Positions 34,848 through 44,291 of a DNA stretch of 64,000 nt are shown here, one piece after another. Made by a program: the position numbers and the translations under genes. Numbering within the stretch: the first letter of the stretch is position 1; each line of letters starts with the position of its first letter. The DNA is from Bacillus pumilus (GTDB lineage: Bacteria; Bacillota; Bacilli; Bacillales; Bacillaceae): contig MKZN01000008.1 in NCBI GenBank assembly GCA_001938995.1, forward strand, positions 78,227 through 142,226, in the 5' to 3' direction. Under the pieces are notes generated by a model. It saw only the letters and a list, made by a program, of their open reading frames with translations, made no database searches and was not told the origin of the DNA.

Positions 34848-36466
34848 TGAAAAAAGCTTGGATTGTCAGTGTATTCTTGCTATGTATCATACTGCTCATA
34901 GGGTGTACAGCCAATGAACAAACTGGCAAAGGATCAACAAGCAGTCAGGGAGAAGAAAGGGTCTTAACATTAAATAATGAAAATGAACCAACATCGTTTG
35001 ACCCGCCAATTGGTTTTAATAATGTTTCTTGGCAAGGACTGAATAACTTAATGGAAGGGTTAACGAGACTAAACGAAATGCATGAACCATCTGCTGCAAT
35101 GGCGGAGAAATGGGAGATATCTGATGATGGGAAAACCTACACGTTTCATTTAAGAGACGGCATTAAATGGTCTAATGGAGATCCTGTGAAAGCCAGTGAT
35201 TTCGAATATGCATGGAAGCGACTGCTAGATCCAAAAACAGGATCTTCAGCGGCATTTTTAGCATACATGATAGAAGGGGGCGAGGCGTTTAACAGCGGGA
35301 AAGGGAAAAAAGAGGACGTAAAAGTGAGCGCTGTAAATGACAAAACGCTTGAAGTCATCCTTGCATTTCCGCAGAAATCCTTCTTAAATATTGTCTCGAA
35401 TCCCGCTTTCTTTCCAGTGAATGAGAAACTAGTAGAGAAAGACCCAAACTGGGCAAAGAATGCCAAAACGTTTGTAGGAAATGGGCCGTTTCAGCTGACA
35501 GAATGGAAGCATGATGAAAGCTTCACAATGAAAAAAAGTGACACGTATTGGGACAAAAAAGCGGTCAATCTCGATCGAGTGAAATGGCTAATGATCAGCG
35601 ATCGAAATACGGATTATCAAATGTTTCAATCAGGTGACTTAGATACTGCATTTGTGCCAGCAGAGCTTAGTCAAGACCTTCTAAAAAGTAAGAATGTGCA
35701 GATTGAAGATCAGGCAGGATTGTTTTTTTATCGCTTGAATGTGAATATGGAGCCTTTTCAAAATAAGAACATTCGCAAAGCTTTTCAAATGGCGATCAAC
35801 CCAAAAGATATTGTCAAGTATGTGACGAAAAATGAAGAGAAGCCAGCCCAAGCTTTTGTATCACCAGGGATACTAGATGAGGATGGGGAAGATTTCAGGA
35901 AAGCTGGCGGAGATCTTGTCACAAATGATGCGAGTGAAGCGGTGAAGCTATTGGAAAAAGGCTTAAAAGAAGAGAGCTATTCAAAGCTACCGCCTGTCAC
36001 ATTAACCTATAGTACAAAGCCTGAAAATAAGAAAAAAGCAGAAGCCATTCAGCAGCAATTAAAAGAAGCGCTAGGTGTCGACGTGAAACTCGCCAACATG
36101 GAAGCCAATGTGTTTGCAGAAGATCAAAAGGCACTCAAATTCCAATTCTCACAAAGTTCATTTTTAGCAGACCATGCTGATCCTATCAATTTTCTAGAAA
36201 GCTTTCAAACAGGTAATGCGATGAACCGAACAGGGTGGTCGAATGGAGCCTATGATCAAATGATAAAGAAGGCGAGCCAAGAAACAGACGAACAAAAGAG
36301 AAACAGCATATTGCATGAGGCAGAGGCACTGTTGATTGAAGAAGCGCCGATCATTCCGATTCACTTTTATAACCAAGTCCACCTTCAAAAAGAAGGCGTG
36401 AAGGGCATTGTGCGTCACCCGGTCGGTTATATCGAATTGAAATGGGCACAAGTAGATAGAAAGTAA
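34847..36466 (+). CDS. dppE: Dipeptide-binding lipoprotein DppE
   Basis: A 539-residue substrate-binding protein. The lipoprotein signal is LLIGCTAN with lipidated C20. The body is SBP_bac_5 (RVLTLNNENEPTSFDP, EGLTRLNEMHEPSAAMAEKW, FVGNGPFQLTEWKHDE). In B. subtilis it carries dipeptides and murein tripeptide (L-Ala-D-Glu-meso-DAP). It is translated by stop-start overlap with dppD. Confidence 0.95.
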   Translation: MKKAWIVSVFLLCIILLIGCTANEQTGKGSTSSQGEERVLTLNNENEPTSFDPPIGFNNVSWQGLNNLMEGLTRLNEMHEPSAAMAEKWEISDDGKTYTFHLRDGIKWSNGDPVKASDFEYAWKRLLDPKTGSSAAFLAYMIEGGEAFNSGKGKKEDVKVSAVNDKTLEVILAFPQKSFLNIVSNPAFFPVNEKLVEKDPNWAKNAKTFVGNGPFQLTEWKHDESFTMKKSDTYWDKKAVNLDRVKWLMISDRNTDYQMFQSGDLDTAFVPAELSQDLLKSKNVQIEDQAGLFFYRLNVNMEPFQNKNIRKAFQMAINPKDIVKYVTKNEEKPAQAFVSPGILDEDGEDFRKAGGDLVTNDASEAVKLLEKGLKEESYSKLPPVTLTYSTKPENKKKAEAIQQQLKEALGVDVKLANMEANVFAEDQKALKFQFSQSSFLADHADPINFLESFQTGNAMNRTGWSNGAYDQMIKKASQETDEQKRNSILHEAEALLIEEAPIIPIHFYNQVHLQKEGVKGIVRHPVGYIELKWAQVDRK

Positions 36467-36475
36467 ACGAGACGA

Positions 36476-36502
36476 AACGGACGCTTTGCCAAAAGCGTCT
36501 GT
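36476..36502 (+). terminator. Hairpin between dppE and ykfA
   Basis: ACGGACGCTTT / AAAGCGTCTGT forms an 11-bp stem without a strong T tract. It could be a partial terminator or a 3' stabiliser separating the dpp and ykf sections. Confidence 0.55.
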
Positions 36503-36575
36503 TCCTATATTCGTTCATGTTATGGAGAAGATGCCCATAGATTAAAAGAAACAAAGCTGAAAGAGGGGATATGGC

Positions 36576-37517
36576 ATGAACCAACTGCCAGCGGCACTTC
36601 AAACAGGAGATACGGTGGGGGTTATTGCACCAGCGAGCCCACCTGATGACAAGAAATTAGCAAAAGGAATTGCCTTTCTCGAAAGCATCGGGCTACAGGT
36701 GAAAAAAGGGAGGAACATTGATCGACGGTATGGCTATTTAGCAGGAAGCGATCACGAACGAGTCGAGGATATTCATCACATGTTTCAAGATTCAGAAGTG
36801 AAAGCTGTGATTTGTGCTTGTGGTGGATATGGAACGGGGAGGATCGCAGAAACCATTGATTATGACCTGATTCGCCAAAATCCTAAAATATTTTGGGGTT
36901 ACAGTGATATTACGTTTTTACATACCGCGATCCATCAGCAGACAGGCTTGGTCACCTTTCATGGACCGATGCTCTCCTCTGATGTGGGAGGTGAGAATGT
37001 CCATCCGTATACGAAGGATACCTTTTTGCAGCTTTTCGCCCCGAAGAGCTTTACGTATTCACACCACCTGTCACCTCTTCATGCTCTCTATCACGGCACC
37101 GCCTCAGGCGAAATCGTTGGGGGAAATTTGGCTCTCATTGTGACTACACTGGGTACCCCATTTGAAATAGATACAAAAGGAAAGCTCTTGCTCATTGAAG
37201 ACATTGACGAGGAACCGTATAAAATTGACCGAATGATGCAGCATCTCAAGTCCGCTGGCAAATTGGATGATGCGGCTGGATTCATCGTCGGTGATTTTCA
37301 TCAATGTGAACCGAAACAGCAAGAACCATCGTTGACATTAGAGCAACTGTGGGAGACCTATCTCGTGCCTCAAAAGAAACCTGCACTTAGCGGGTTTCGG
37401 ATCGGTCATTCTTCCCCAAATGTTGCAATCCCCATTGGCACACAGGCTGAATTAGATGCTACAGGAAAAAAACTGCACGTGTCTCCAGGTGTCGTAGCGC
37501 AAGAGGCGATGAAATGA
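36576..37517 (+). CDS. ykfA: Muramoyltetrapeptide LD-carboxypeptidase YkfA
   Basis: Serine peptidase of the S66 family, 313 residues, that trims D-Ala from murein tetrapeptide. It has GVIAPASPPDD at the N-terminus, CACGGYGTGRI near residue 90, the nucleophile Ser in VTFHGPMLSSD, and GGNLALI followed by the Glu in LLIEDIDEEPYKIDR. GAGGGG precedes the ATG. It overlaps ykfB by 4 bp. Confidence 0.92.
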   Translation: MNQLPAALQTGDTVGVIAPASPPDDKKLAKGIAFLESIGLQVKKGRNIDRRYGYLAGSDHERVEDIHHMFQDSEVKAVICACGGYGTGRIAETIDYDLIRQNPKIFWGYSDITFLHTAIHQQTGLVTFHGPMLSSDVGGENVHPYTKDTFLQLFAPKSFTYSHHLSPLHALYHGTASGEIVGGNLALIVTTLGTPFEIDTKGKLLLIEDIDEEPYKIDRMMQHLKSAGKLDDAAGFIVGDFHQCEPKQQEPSLTLEQLWETYLVPQKKPALSGFRIGHSSPNVAIPIGTQAELDATGKKLHVSPGVVAQEAMK

Positions 37518-38590
37518 AGATCATAGATATTCGTACATGCAGAACGAGTGTACCTCTAAAAAAGCCTTTTAAAACAGCATTAAGAACAGTATTTGATGCC
37601 ACATCTTTAATCGTCATCATCACATATGATCAAGATGAAAAAAGCTTTGGAGAGGCAGTGCCCACCACAGTCATTACAGGAGAAACACTTGAAAGCATTG
37701 ACTATGCCATCTGTGAGGTTATAAAGCCGATCTTACTCGGCACATCTTTAATACACTATGAGCAAATCTTTTCAGCCATTGATCGTGTGCTCATCGGCAA
37801 CACGAGTGCAAAGGCTGCAATTGATATGGCGATTTATGATGGCTTAGCTAAGCAGGCTAGACTCCCACTTTATCAATACCTTGGCGGCTATCGCAATGAG
37901 ATTGAAACGGATTTCACCGTCAGTGTGAATCGGCCACTAGAGATGGCAGAAGATGCGATGCAATATGTCACTGAAGGGTTTCGTACGTTAAAGATTAAAG
38001 TAGGCAAGGATGACATCGATACCGATATTCAGCGTATAAAACGGATTCGGGAAAAAGTCGGACCGAATATCCGGATCAGGCTCGATGCAAATCAAGGCTG
38101 GACGTGGAAAGAAGCGATAGTTGCCATCCGGAAAATGGAATCAATGAATATCGAATTAGTCGAGCAACCAGTTCATAAAGAAGACATTGAAGGTTTGCGC
38201 CGAGTAACAGAAGCAACAGACACATTGATCATGGCCGATGAAAGCATTTTTCGATCAGATGATGCCATCAAGGTGCTTGAAGCCAGAAGCTGTGATCTCA
38301 TTAATTTAAAACTAATGAAATCAGGGGGAATCAAAGAAGCACTGAAAATCAATCGTCTAGCAGAAGCATACGGAGTAAAGTGTATGGTTGGCAGTATGAT
38401 TGAAACGAAACTAGGTATCACCGCTGCCGCTCACTTGGCAGCCAGCCAACCAAATATCACCCGGTACGACTTTGATGCACCATTGATGCTAACAGATGAC
38501 TTGATAGAAGGCGGGATCATATATGAAGGAAAAGATATCTCTTTCCCTCTGCACCATGGATTAGGGATTAAAGGAGTGAAAGGAGTCTAG
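37514..38590 (+). CDS. ykfB: L-Ala-D/L-Glu epimerase YkfB
   Basis: Enolase-superfamily enzyme of 358 residues that epimerises L-Ala-D-Glu from murein to L-Ala-L-Glu. The catalytic lysine is in FRTLKIKVG (KxK motif, ~162). The metal ligands are in RLDANQGW (~D191), VEQPVHKED (~E219) and MADESIFR (~D244), and the second lysine is in LINLKLMKSGG. It is in the middle of the ykf operon, coupled on both sides. Confidence 0.94.
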   Translation: MKIIDIRTCRTSVPLKKPFKTALRTVFDATSLIVIITYDQDEKSFGEAVPTTVITGETLESIDYAICEVIKPILLGTSLIHYEQIFSAIDRVLIGNTSAKAAIDMAIYDGLAKQARLPLYQYLGGYRNEIETDFTVSVNRPLEMAEDAMQYVTEGFRTLKIKVGKDDIDTDIQRIKRIREKVGPNIRIRLDANQGWTWKEAIVAIRKMESMNIELVEQPVHKEDIEGLRRVTEATDTLIMADESIFRSDDAIKVLEARSCDLINLKLMKSGGIKEALKINRLAEAYGVKCMVGSMIETKLGITAAAHLAASQPNITRYDFDAPLMLTDDLIEGGIIYEGKDISFPLHHGLGIKGVKGV

Positions 38591-38592
38591 TG

Positions 38593-39489
38593 ATGATTTA
38601 TGAATTAAAGGTTCCAGTCGCTAATGTATGGACAACACCGCAATCGCCAAGAAATATAGATAGGAAGATTCTGCACGAGCGGATCCAGTTGAAAGAGTGG
38701 ATCGATGAACAAACGGATGAAGAGAAATTGGCTTTATGTGAAGAAAACCTCATCCAAACTCAAGTATTGCTAGGCGAACAGGTCATTGCATTAGAGAAAA
38801 TTGACGGGTGGATGAAAGTCGTGATTCCTCAGCAGCCAAGCCGGAAAAATCGGCAAGGCTATCCTGGCTACATTCCTCTTCAACAATTAAAGCAAGTACA
38901 AGAAGAAAGTGAACCTATTAGTAGATCACTGACCGTCTGTCAGAAAAAATCCGTTTTATATCAAAATGGCATAGCTGATATGGAGATTAGTTTTTTAACA
39001 GCACTTACACCTGTCGAAGAAACAAACCATCACTATCATGTGAACACTCCAGTAGGAAGCAGAGAAATCAGAAAAGAGGATGTCCGACCAGTTTCAACAC
39101 ATGCATCTATTAGCGGCAAGGATGTCGTCGAATTGGGCAAACAATTTATTGGACTTTCCTATTTATGGGGAGGCATGAGTAGTTTTGGTTATGATTGCTC
39201 GGGTTTTGCTTACAGCATGTACAAAGCGTGTGGGCATCTCTTGCCGAGAGACGCAAGCGATCAAGCGGTCCAGGGATCACCTGTTTCACGAAGCCAATTA
39301 GAGCCAGGTGATCTGGTGTTCTTTGCCAATGAGAATGGAAAGGGACCTGTTCGCCATGTCGGGATTTATGCTGGAAACGATCTCATGCTTCACTCCCCTA
39401 AAACCGGCAGACAAATCGAGCTTCTCCCTCTAACCGGGACCTCGTATGAAAAAGAATGGGCGGGCGCACGCAGATATTTACCAAGTTAA
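38593..39489 (+). CDS. ykfC: Gamma-D-glutamyl-L-diamino acid endopeptidase YkfC (NlpC/P60)
   Basis: A 298-residue cytoplasmic cysteine peptidase that cuts L-Ala-gamma-D-Glu-DAP. Two SH3b-like domains are N-terminal (VPVANVWTTPQSPR). The NlpC/P60 domain has the nucleophile in SSFGYDCSGFAYSMY, and the catalytic His in RHVGIYAGNDLMLHS. The ATG at 38593 is seven bases after AGGAG; one GTG codon earlier is possible. It has no signal peptide, consistent with action on imported peptides. Confidence 0.93.
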   Translation: MIYELKVPVANVWTTPQSPRNIDRKILHERIQLKEWIDEQTDEEKLALCEENLIQTQVLLGEQVIALEKIDGWMKVVIPQQPSRKNRQGYPGYIPLQQLKQVQEESEPISRSLTVCQKKSVLYQNGIADMEISFLTALTPVEETNHHYHVNTPVGSREIRKEDVRPVSTHASISGKDVVELGKQFIGLSYLWGGMSSFGYDCSGFAYSMYKACGHLLPRDASDQAVQGSPVSRSQLEPGDLVFFANENGKGPVRHVGIYAGNDLMLHSPKTGRQIELLPLTGTSYEKEWAGARRYLPS

Positions 39490-39503
39490 AGGAGGAGATG
39501 CCT

Positions 39504-40472
39504 ATGGCACACGAGCCACTGTTACAAGTCAACAGCCTAAAAAAGCACTTTCATCTATCCAAAGGGAGGACTTTAAAAGCACTAGACGGCGTCTCTTTTC
39601 AACTGAAACAAGGAGAAACCTTTGGACTTGTTGGTGAATCAGGATGCGGCAAATCCACGCTTGGGAAAGTACTGATGAGGCTTTATGATCCGACTGAGGG
39701 GGAAGCCTTGTATGAAGGGAAAAGCCTTCATTCCTTGTCTAAGAGAGAATCATTTGATTTAAACAGGCAAATTCAGATGGTGTTTCAAGACCCATATTCC
39801 TCCTTAAACCCGAGACTATCCGTTAAAGAGATCATGCTGGAGCCAATGGAAATTCATGACCTGTATGGCCATCAAAAGAAAAGGATCGAGCGTGTGCAAG
39901 AACTGTTAGAAGCAGTAGGACTCAGCTATGACTTCGCAAGTCGTTATCCCCATGAATTTAGCGGCGGACAAAGACAGAGAATTGGGATTGCAAGAGCGCT
40001 CGCCTTATCTCCAAAGTTTATTGTGGCAGATGAGCCGATCTCAGCACTTGATGTATCTGTTCAAGCACAGGTCGTGAATTTACTGAAGAAGCTGCAAAAA
40101 GAAGAAGGGTTGACGTTTCTATTTATTGCTCATGATTTATCAATGGTCAAATATATAAGCGATAGAATAGGTGTCATGTATTTAGGGCATCTCGTCGAAA
40201 TGACAAGCAGTGATGCTTTATATGAGACGCCGATGCATCCCTATACACAGGCGCTTCTATCTGCCATCCCGATTCCTGATCCTGATGTGGAAGACAAACG
40301 CAAGAGATTTATTTTAAGAGGAGAAGTCCCAAGCCCAATCAATCCGCCGAGCGGCTGTGTGTTTCGGACAAGGTGTCCTGCGGCGATGGACGTCTGTGCA
40401 GAAAAAAAACCAACACTGCAAGAAGCAGAAAAAGGACATGAAGTCGCTTGTCATTTGTACGATAGAAAATGA
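39504..40472 (+). CDS. ykfD: Peptide ABC transporter ATPase YkfD (DppF-like)
   Basis: A 322-residue second ATPase of the dipeptide transporter. Walker A is GESGCGKSTLG, the signature is FSGGQRQRIGIARAL, Walker B is FIVADEPISALD, and the C-terminal cysteine-containing OppF motif is GCVFRTRCPAAMDVC. The ATG at 39504 is eight bases after AAAGGAGG, 14 bp beyond ykfC. With DppD it would complete a two-ATPase importer. It is the last gene of the operon. Confidence 0.93.
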   Translation: MAHEPLLQVNSLKKHFHLSKGRTLKALDGVSFQLKQGETFGLVGESGCGKSTLGKVLMRLYDPTEGEALYEGKSLHSLSKRESFDLNRQIQMVFQDPYSSLNPRLSVKEIMLEPMEIHDLYGHQKKRIERVQELLEAVGLSYDFASRYPHEFSGGQRQRIGIARALALSPKFIVADEPISALDVSVQAQVVNLLKKLQKEEGLTFLFIAHDLSMVKYISDRIGVMYLGHLVEMTSSDALYETPMHPYTQALLSAIPIPDPDVEDKRKRFILRGEVPSPINPPSGCVFRTRCPAAMDVCAEKKPTLQEAEKGHEVACHLYDRK

Positions 40473-40507
40473 TCAGAAGTGACAGCATCTGTAGGACAAG
40501 TAAGCGA

Positions 40508-40549
40508 GAGCCAGCGAGTAGAAACGACTTTCTATTCGCTGGCTTTTTG
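40508..40549 (+). terminator. Rho-independent terminator of the dpp-ykf operon
   Basis: AGCCAGCGAGTAGAAA / TTTCTATTCGCTGGCT with one mismatch, then five T. Confidence 0.88.
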
Positions 40550-40747
40550 TGAGCGTTCAAGTAGGAGGGATTGGCTTCTAAAAGCGCAATCGTTCAAAGA
40601 AATGAGACATTCTAGTAAAAGTTGACCCAATTCAGAAAGAAACCCTCTCAAATGAGACTAAAGTAAAATGTTTAGACAAACCTAAAAGAATAGTGTTTAA
40701 TAAAATACGTTCCGCAGCAAAGAAATCAGCAAGAAGGGGCTATGACG

Positions 40748-41269
40748 ATGAATGAAGAAAGTTTCAAGTATTGTAAAGAATCAAAAGTCGTGAAAACAAG
40801 CAGGGTATTTCCTCTCGATACGAATAACCACCAAACTTTATTTGGCGGTAAATTAATGAGTTATATAGATGATATTGCATCCATCTCAGCTGCAAGACAC
40901 AGCCGAAGTGAAACAGTCACAGCTTCAATGGATTCCGTAGATTTTCTAGAGCCGATTGGGCAAAAGGAGTCCGTATGCTTAGAATCCTATGTGACATGGG
41001 TTGGTACATCTTCTATGGAAGTGTTCGTCAAGGTAATCAAAGAGAACTTGATGTCAGGGGAGCGCAGACTTGCCGCCACTTCATTTTTAACATTTGTTTC
41101 ATTAGATGAGAGCGGGAAGCCAAAAAGAGTCCCTCAGGTCATGCCAGAAACAGAAGAAGAAATCATGCTGCATCAAACGGCGAAACAGCGGGCAGAGGAA
41201 AGAAAAAGCCGCCGAAAGCATAGTAAAGCTTTGGCTGACGCACTTGGCACGGATAAGCCATGGATATAA
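40748..41269 (+). CDS. ykhA: Acyl-CoA thioesterase YkhA (hotdog fold)
   Basis: A 173-residue acyl-CoA hydrolase. The conserved hotdog pattern is NNHQTLFGGKLMSYIDDIASISAARHS, with the Asn/Asp active-site region, and then DSVDFLEPI and SYVTWVGTSSMEVFV. The C-terminal tail is charged. The ATG at 40748 is eight bases after AAGGGG; the ATG at 40742 is too close. Confidence 0.92.
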   Translation: MNEESFKYCKESKVVKTSRVFPLDTNNHQTLFGGKLMSYIDDIASISAARHSRSETVTASMDSVDFLEPIGQKESVCLESYVTWVGTSSMEVFVKVIKENLMSGERRLAATSFLTFVSLDESGKPKRVPQVMPETEEEIMLHQTAKQRAEERKSRRKHSKALADALGTDKPWI

Positions 41270-41382
41270 AAATCACCTGCAAACGGTGGTTTTTTTCTAT
41301 TTGACTAACTTGCAATACAATATAGTGTATGATAGGGTGTGGCTATCTTGTATAGCAAGGTAATGAAGTTGGAGGATCGCTC

Positions 41383-41709
41383 ATGACACCATCTACACAA
41401 ATGCTGAAGGGAATTTTAGAAGGTTGCCTACTGTCGATTATTTCTGAGGGTGAAATTTATGGATATGAAATGACAAAGAAGCTCGCGCATTATGGGTTTG
41501 ATCAAATAAGTGAGGGAAGCATTTATCCCATTCTTTTGCGCATGCAAAAGGAACAGCTCGTGAACACGGTCACAAAAGCATCGTCAAGTGGACCGAAAAG
41601 GAAATACTATACCCTTACTCAAGCGGGAGAACAAGCACTCACAGATTTTATCGTACGCTGGAATAAACTATCAAAAAATGTTGAATGCCTATTACTTAAA
41701 GGGAAGTGA
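41383..41709 (+). CDS. PadR-family transcriptional regulator
   Basis: A 108-residue winged-helix protein: LKGILEGCLLSIISEGEIYGYEMTKKL, then ISEGSIYPILLRMQKEQLV and SGPKRKYYTLTQAGE, the PadR pattern. It has no long C-terminal extension, like the short PadR-s2 group. It lies four bases before a DUF1129 membrane-protein gene and the pair is probably co-transcribed and self-regulated. GCTAT-CTTGT-ATAGC at 41341-41355, just after the likely promoter, is a candidate operator. Confidence 0.88.
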   Translation: MTPSTQMLKGILEGCLLSIISEGEIYGYEMTKKLAHYGFDQISEGSIYPILLRMQKEQLVNTVTKASSSGPKRKYYTLTQAGEQALTDFIVRWNKLSKNVECLLLKGK

Positions 41710-41713
41710 AAAC

Positions 41714-42466
41714 ATGGTATCAAAGGAAACGAAACATACTTTATTAGAGCTGAGACTCTACCTCATCTCAATGGGGAAAAATGCAGAAGAAATTGACGAG
41801 CTTATGGATGAATTGACAACTCACGCTGTTGCCGCTGAAACCGATGGCAAAACAGGTGAAGATGTGTTTGGCGGTGATCCGAGAGCTCTGGCTGATGAAT
41901 TGGCAGCAGAACTGTCTAGAAGGCATAAAGATTGGATTCCATATGTCAGCGCCTTTTTAATTGGGTCACTGTTTTACATCATTTTATCAGATGCTGTGAA
42001 TCGTAGCTTATCGTATTCCTGGTATGCACTGATTGGTTATCCACTCATCCTCATGGGGAACGTCATCATGACGGTTGTCATGTTTAGAACATCTGCCTTT
42101 CGGTCAAACCGGCAGTCATTTGTGTATTTTTGCTTTTTAGGCATTTTTCAACTGACGGCTATTTCTGCGGTGCATCTTTTGAATCAAAAACTTGGGACCC
42201 CGTTACTTGTGCTGACATCGAATCAAAGGTGGGGCACCATTGTCCTCATGTTGATTTGTATCGTCGTGTTTAATGCCATCTTAAAGGCGAATGTTTTTTC
42301 GCTCATTCCGATTATTTTTTTCGGACCACAGCTGTTATTCGAATGGATAGGCTGGACGTCGCAAGTTGTACTGTTGTTACAAAGTCTACTTTCCATCGTG
42401 ATCATCATGTTGGTGCCACTGTTTGTAATGAGGCGTAAGAACGAGAAAAATGAGAACACCATGTAA
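41714..42466 (+). CDS. DUF1129-like membrane protein
   Basis: A 250-residue protein. A cytoplasmic N-terminal domain (LLELRLYLISMGKNAEEIDELMDEL, ~1-70) precedes about six membrane segments. This layout is typical of the partners of small PadR regulators. AAGGGAAGTG precedes the ATG at 41714, four bases after the padR stop. Function is unknown; such pairs are often linked to cell-envelope stress. Confidence 0.8.
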   Translation: MVSKETKHTLLELRLYLISMGKNAEEIDELMDELTTHAVAAETDGKTGEDVFGGDPRALADELAAELSRRHKDWIPYVSAFLIGSLFYIILSDAVNRSLSYSWYALIGYPLILMGNVIMTVVMFRTSAFRSNRQSFVYFCFLGIFQLTAISAVHLLNQKLGTPLLVLTSNQRWGTIVLMLICIVVFNAILKANVFSLIPIIFFGPQLLFEWIGWTSQVVLLLQSLLSIVIIMLVPLFVMRRKNEKNENTM

Positions 42467-42577
42467 ATCGCGCATATCCTAGACGATGAGCCTTTGTTTT
42501 TAAAAAAAAGATGTGGAAATACATACATGTTTTTCTATACAATGGGAGAAAGACAAAAATGAAAAGAGGGTCTATTA

Positions 42578-43066
42578 TTGGATACATTATGGGGATATGT
42601 ACTTGTTTTTTTATTGGCAGCATTGCCTTTATTTGAAGTCGTTGGTGTCGTTCCGCTGGGGATTTTAAGTGGGCTGCATCCTGTTACAACAGCCGTGATT
42701 GGGTTTATCGGTAACATGCTCACGGTGCTGTTACTCATTGTGTTCGTTGACCGATTGAAAGAATGGAGAAGGAAGAGGAAAGCAGAAACGGGTGATGACA
42801 AAGGGGAGAAAAAGCAGCAAAGAGCCAGAAAAATATGGGAGCGTTATGGCCTTCCTGGGCTTGCGCTGATCGGACCTTTTCTCATTGGTAGTCATTTGTC
42901 CGCCTTTATGTGTATGAGTTTTGGTACGAAAAGAAAACAAGTGACGATGTGGATGGCAGTCAGTTTAATGATGTGGACAGCGTTAGCTGCTGGATTAACG
43001 GGGGCAGGTTTTCATTACTTCGCGCCGGATTCAAATGGATTGTTCGGCGATATCTTTCGCAATTAG
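42578..43066 (+). CDS. Small multidrug export-like membrane protein (COG2426)
   Basis: A 162-residue membrane protein with about four segments. It has LAALPLFEVVGVVPLGILSGLHP, a charged loop (KEWRRKRKAETGDDKGEKK), and GLPGLALIGPFLIGSHLSAFMCMSFG. This is the pattern of the Sm_multidrug_ex family, whose transport role is not well proven. The start is TTG at 42578, seven bases after AGAGGG. Confidence 0.82.
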   Translation: MDTLWGYVLVFLLAALPLFEVVGVVPLGILSGLHPVTTAVIGFIGNMLTVLLLIVFVDRLKEWRRKRKAETGDDKGEKKQQRARKIWERYGLPGLALIGPFLIGSHLSAFMCMSFGTKRKQVTMWMAVSLMMWTALAAGLTGAGFHYFAPDSNGLFGDIFRN

Positions 43067-43081
43067 AGAAAGGGAGATCGA

Positions 43082-43627
43082 ATGAGGATAATTCAGACAA
43101 AAACAGTGCTTGAAACGCGGCGACTCCGGCTTAGAACGATGAATGAACTTGATGCGCCATTCCTACATAAAATATTTCAAGATCAAGAAGTCATGAAGTA
43201 CTATCCTTCTTTAAAGGATGAAAAGCAGACGATAGAGTGGATTGCTTGGAATAAAAAGAATGAACGCATGTATCATACATCCATGTGGATCATTGAAAAT
43301 CTAGAAACGAAAGAACCACTCGGCCAAAGCGGAATCGTTCTGCAAAACATTGAGGGACAAACAGAGCTTGAAATCGGCTATATGTTAAAGAGAGCGGCGT
43401 GGGGACATGGCTATGCAACTGAAGCCGCAAAAGGCTGTCTCACATATGGATTTGACGAAATGAAGGTTAGACGAATGGTGAGTTTAATTCGTCCTGAGAA
43501 TGAAGCATCGGTGAAGGTCGCTTTAAAAATGGGCATGAAAAAAGAAAAAACCATATCAAAATGGGATCAAACCATTGATGTATACAGCGTCACCCGTGAG
43601 AGAGAAAACGGCTCACTTGAACATTAA
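43082..43627 (+). CDS. ykkB: GNAT N-acetyltransferase YkkB
   Basis: A 181-residue RimJ/RimL-type acetyltransferase: ETRRLRLRTMNELDAPFL, ELEIGYMLKRAAWGHGYATEAAKG (acetyl-CoA loop) and RPENEASVKVALKMGM. It is in the same place as ykkB before ykkCD in B. subtilis. AAAGGGAGA precedes the ATG. The substrate is unknown. Confidence 0.88.
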   Translation: MRIIQTKTVLETRRLRLRTMNELDAPFLHKIFQDQEVMKYYPSLKDEKQTIEWIAWNKKNERMYHTSMWIIENLETKEPLGQSGIVLQNIEGQTELEIGYMLKRAAWGHGYATEAAKGCLTYGFDEMKVRRMVSLIRPENEASVKVALKMGMKKEKTISKWDQTIDVYSVTRERENGSLEH

Positions 43628-43795
43628 GTAGTAGAATGACTTTAGAAAGTCTCTTAGCTGTACACCAATAACTTTCTTTTGAAAATGAACATGGTGTTGG
43701 ACTGGAAAAGAAGAATGGTAGACCGGTATGCTAGGGTATGATACAATTTCTATACAGAACCTACTCTTAAGTAGGTCGTTTATTTAGACATTCGT

Positions 43796-43927
43796 TTTCT
43801 AGGGTTCCGTGCGGAGACGCAGTCTGGACCGAGAGAAAACACATAGGGTCTGAAGGTAGACCGTATGGACACGGAGGGATAAAAGCCCGGGAGATTTGAT
43901 CAAACGATCGATTTCCGGGCTTTTTTT
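43796..43927 (+). ncRNA. Guanidine-I riboswitch (ykkC RNA) with terminator
   Basis: The leader contains CTAGGGTTCCG (43799), CTGGACCGAGAG, ACAC, GGACACGGAGGGATAAAAGC and GGGAGA, the hallmarks of the ykkC class-I guanidine aptamer. It merges into a terminator, GCCCGG / CCGGGC (43885-43920) plus seven T. Guanidinium binding should prevent termination and turn on ykkCD. Confidence 0.95.
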
Positions 43928-43961
43928 GTTGCCAGGAATCGGAGAGAAAGGAAGAGATCTT

Positions 43962-44291
43962 ATGAAATGGGGATATGTATTCATTGCAGCCATCTTTGAA
44001 ATCGGCTGGGTATTAGGTTTGAAGTACGCCCACACATTGGTCGATTGGAGTGCAACCATTGTTTGTATTATCGTGAGCTTTACCTTACTCATGAAAGCAA
44101 CGAGCGTGTTGCCAGTTGGCTCACTTTACGCCGTTTTTACAGGGCTTGGAACAGCAGGGACCGTCCTTTTAGGCATGGTACTTGGTGAACCTGTTCATTT
44201 TGGTAAACTACTGCTGATTTTGATGCTGCTCTGCGGCGTATTAGGACTGAAATTGACAACAGGTGAAACGAAAGGAGAGGCTGAATCTTGA
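43962..44291 (+). CDS. ykkC: SMR-family guanidinium exporter subunit YkkC
   Basis: A 109-residue small-multidrug-resistance protein with four membrane helices and the conserved Glu in [12 protein letters not shown]. It forms a heterodimer with YkkD; in B. subtilis it is controlled by the guanidine riboswitch that also stands here. AAAGGA precedes the ATG at 43962. The ATG at 43896 lies inside the terminator and is not a start. Confidence 0.94.
   Translation: MKWGYVFIAAIFEIGWVLGLKYAHTLVDWSATIVCIIVSFTLLMKATSVLPVGSLYAVFTGLGTAGTVLLGMVLGEPVHFGKLLLILMLLCGVLGLKLTTGETKGEAES

Noticed and set aside
41106..41363. 85-codon ORF across the end of ykhA
   Set aside because: Out of frame with ykhA for most of its length and without a ribosome-binding site.
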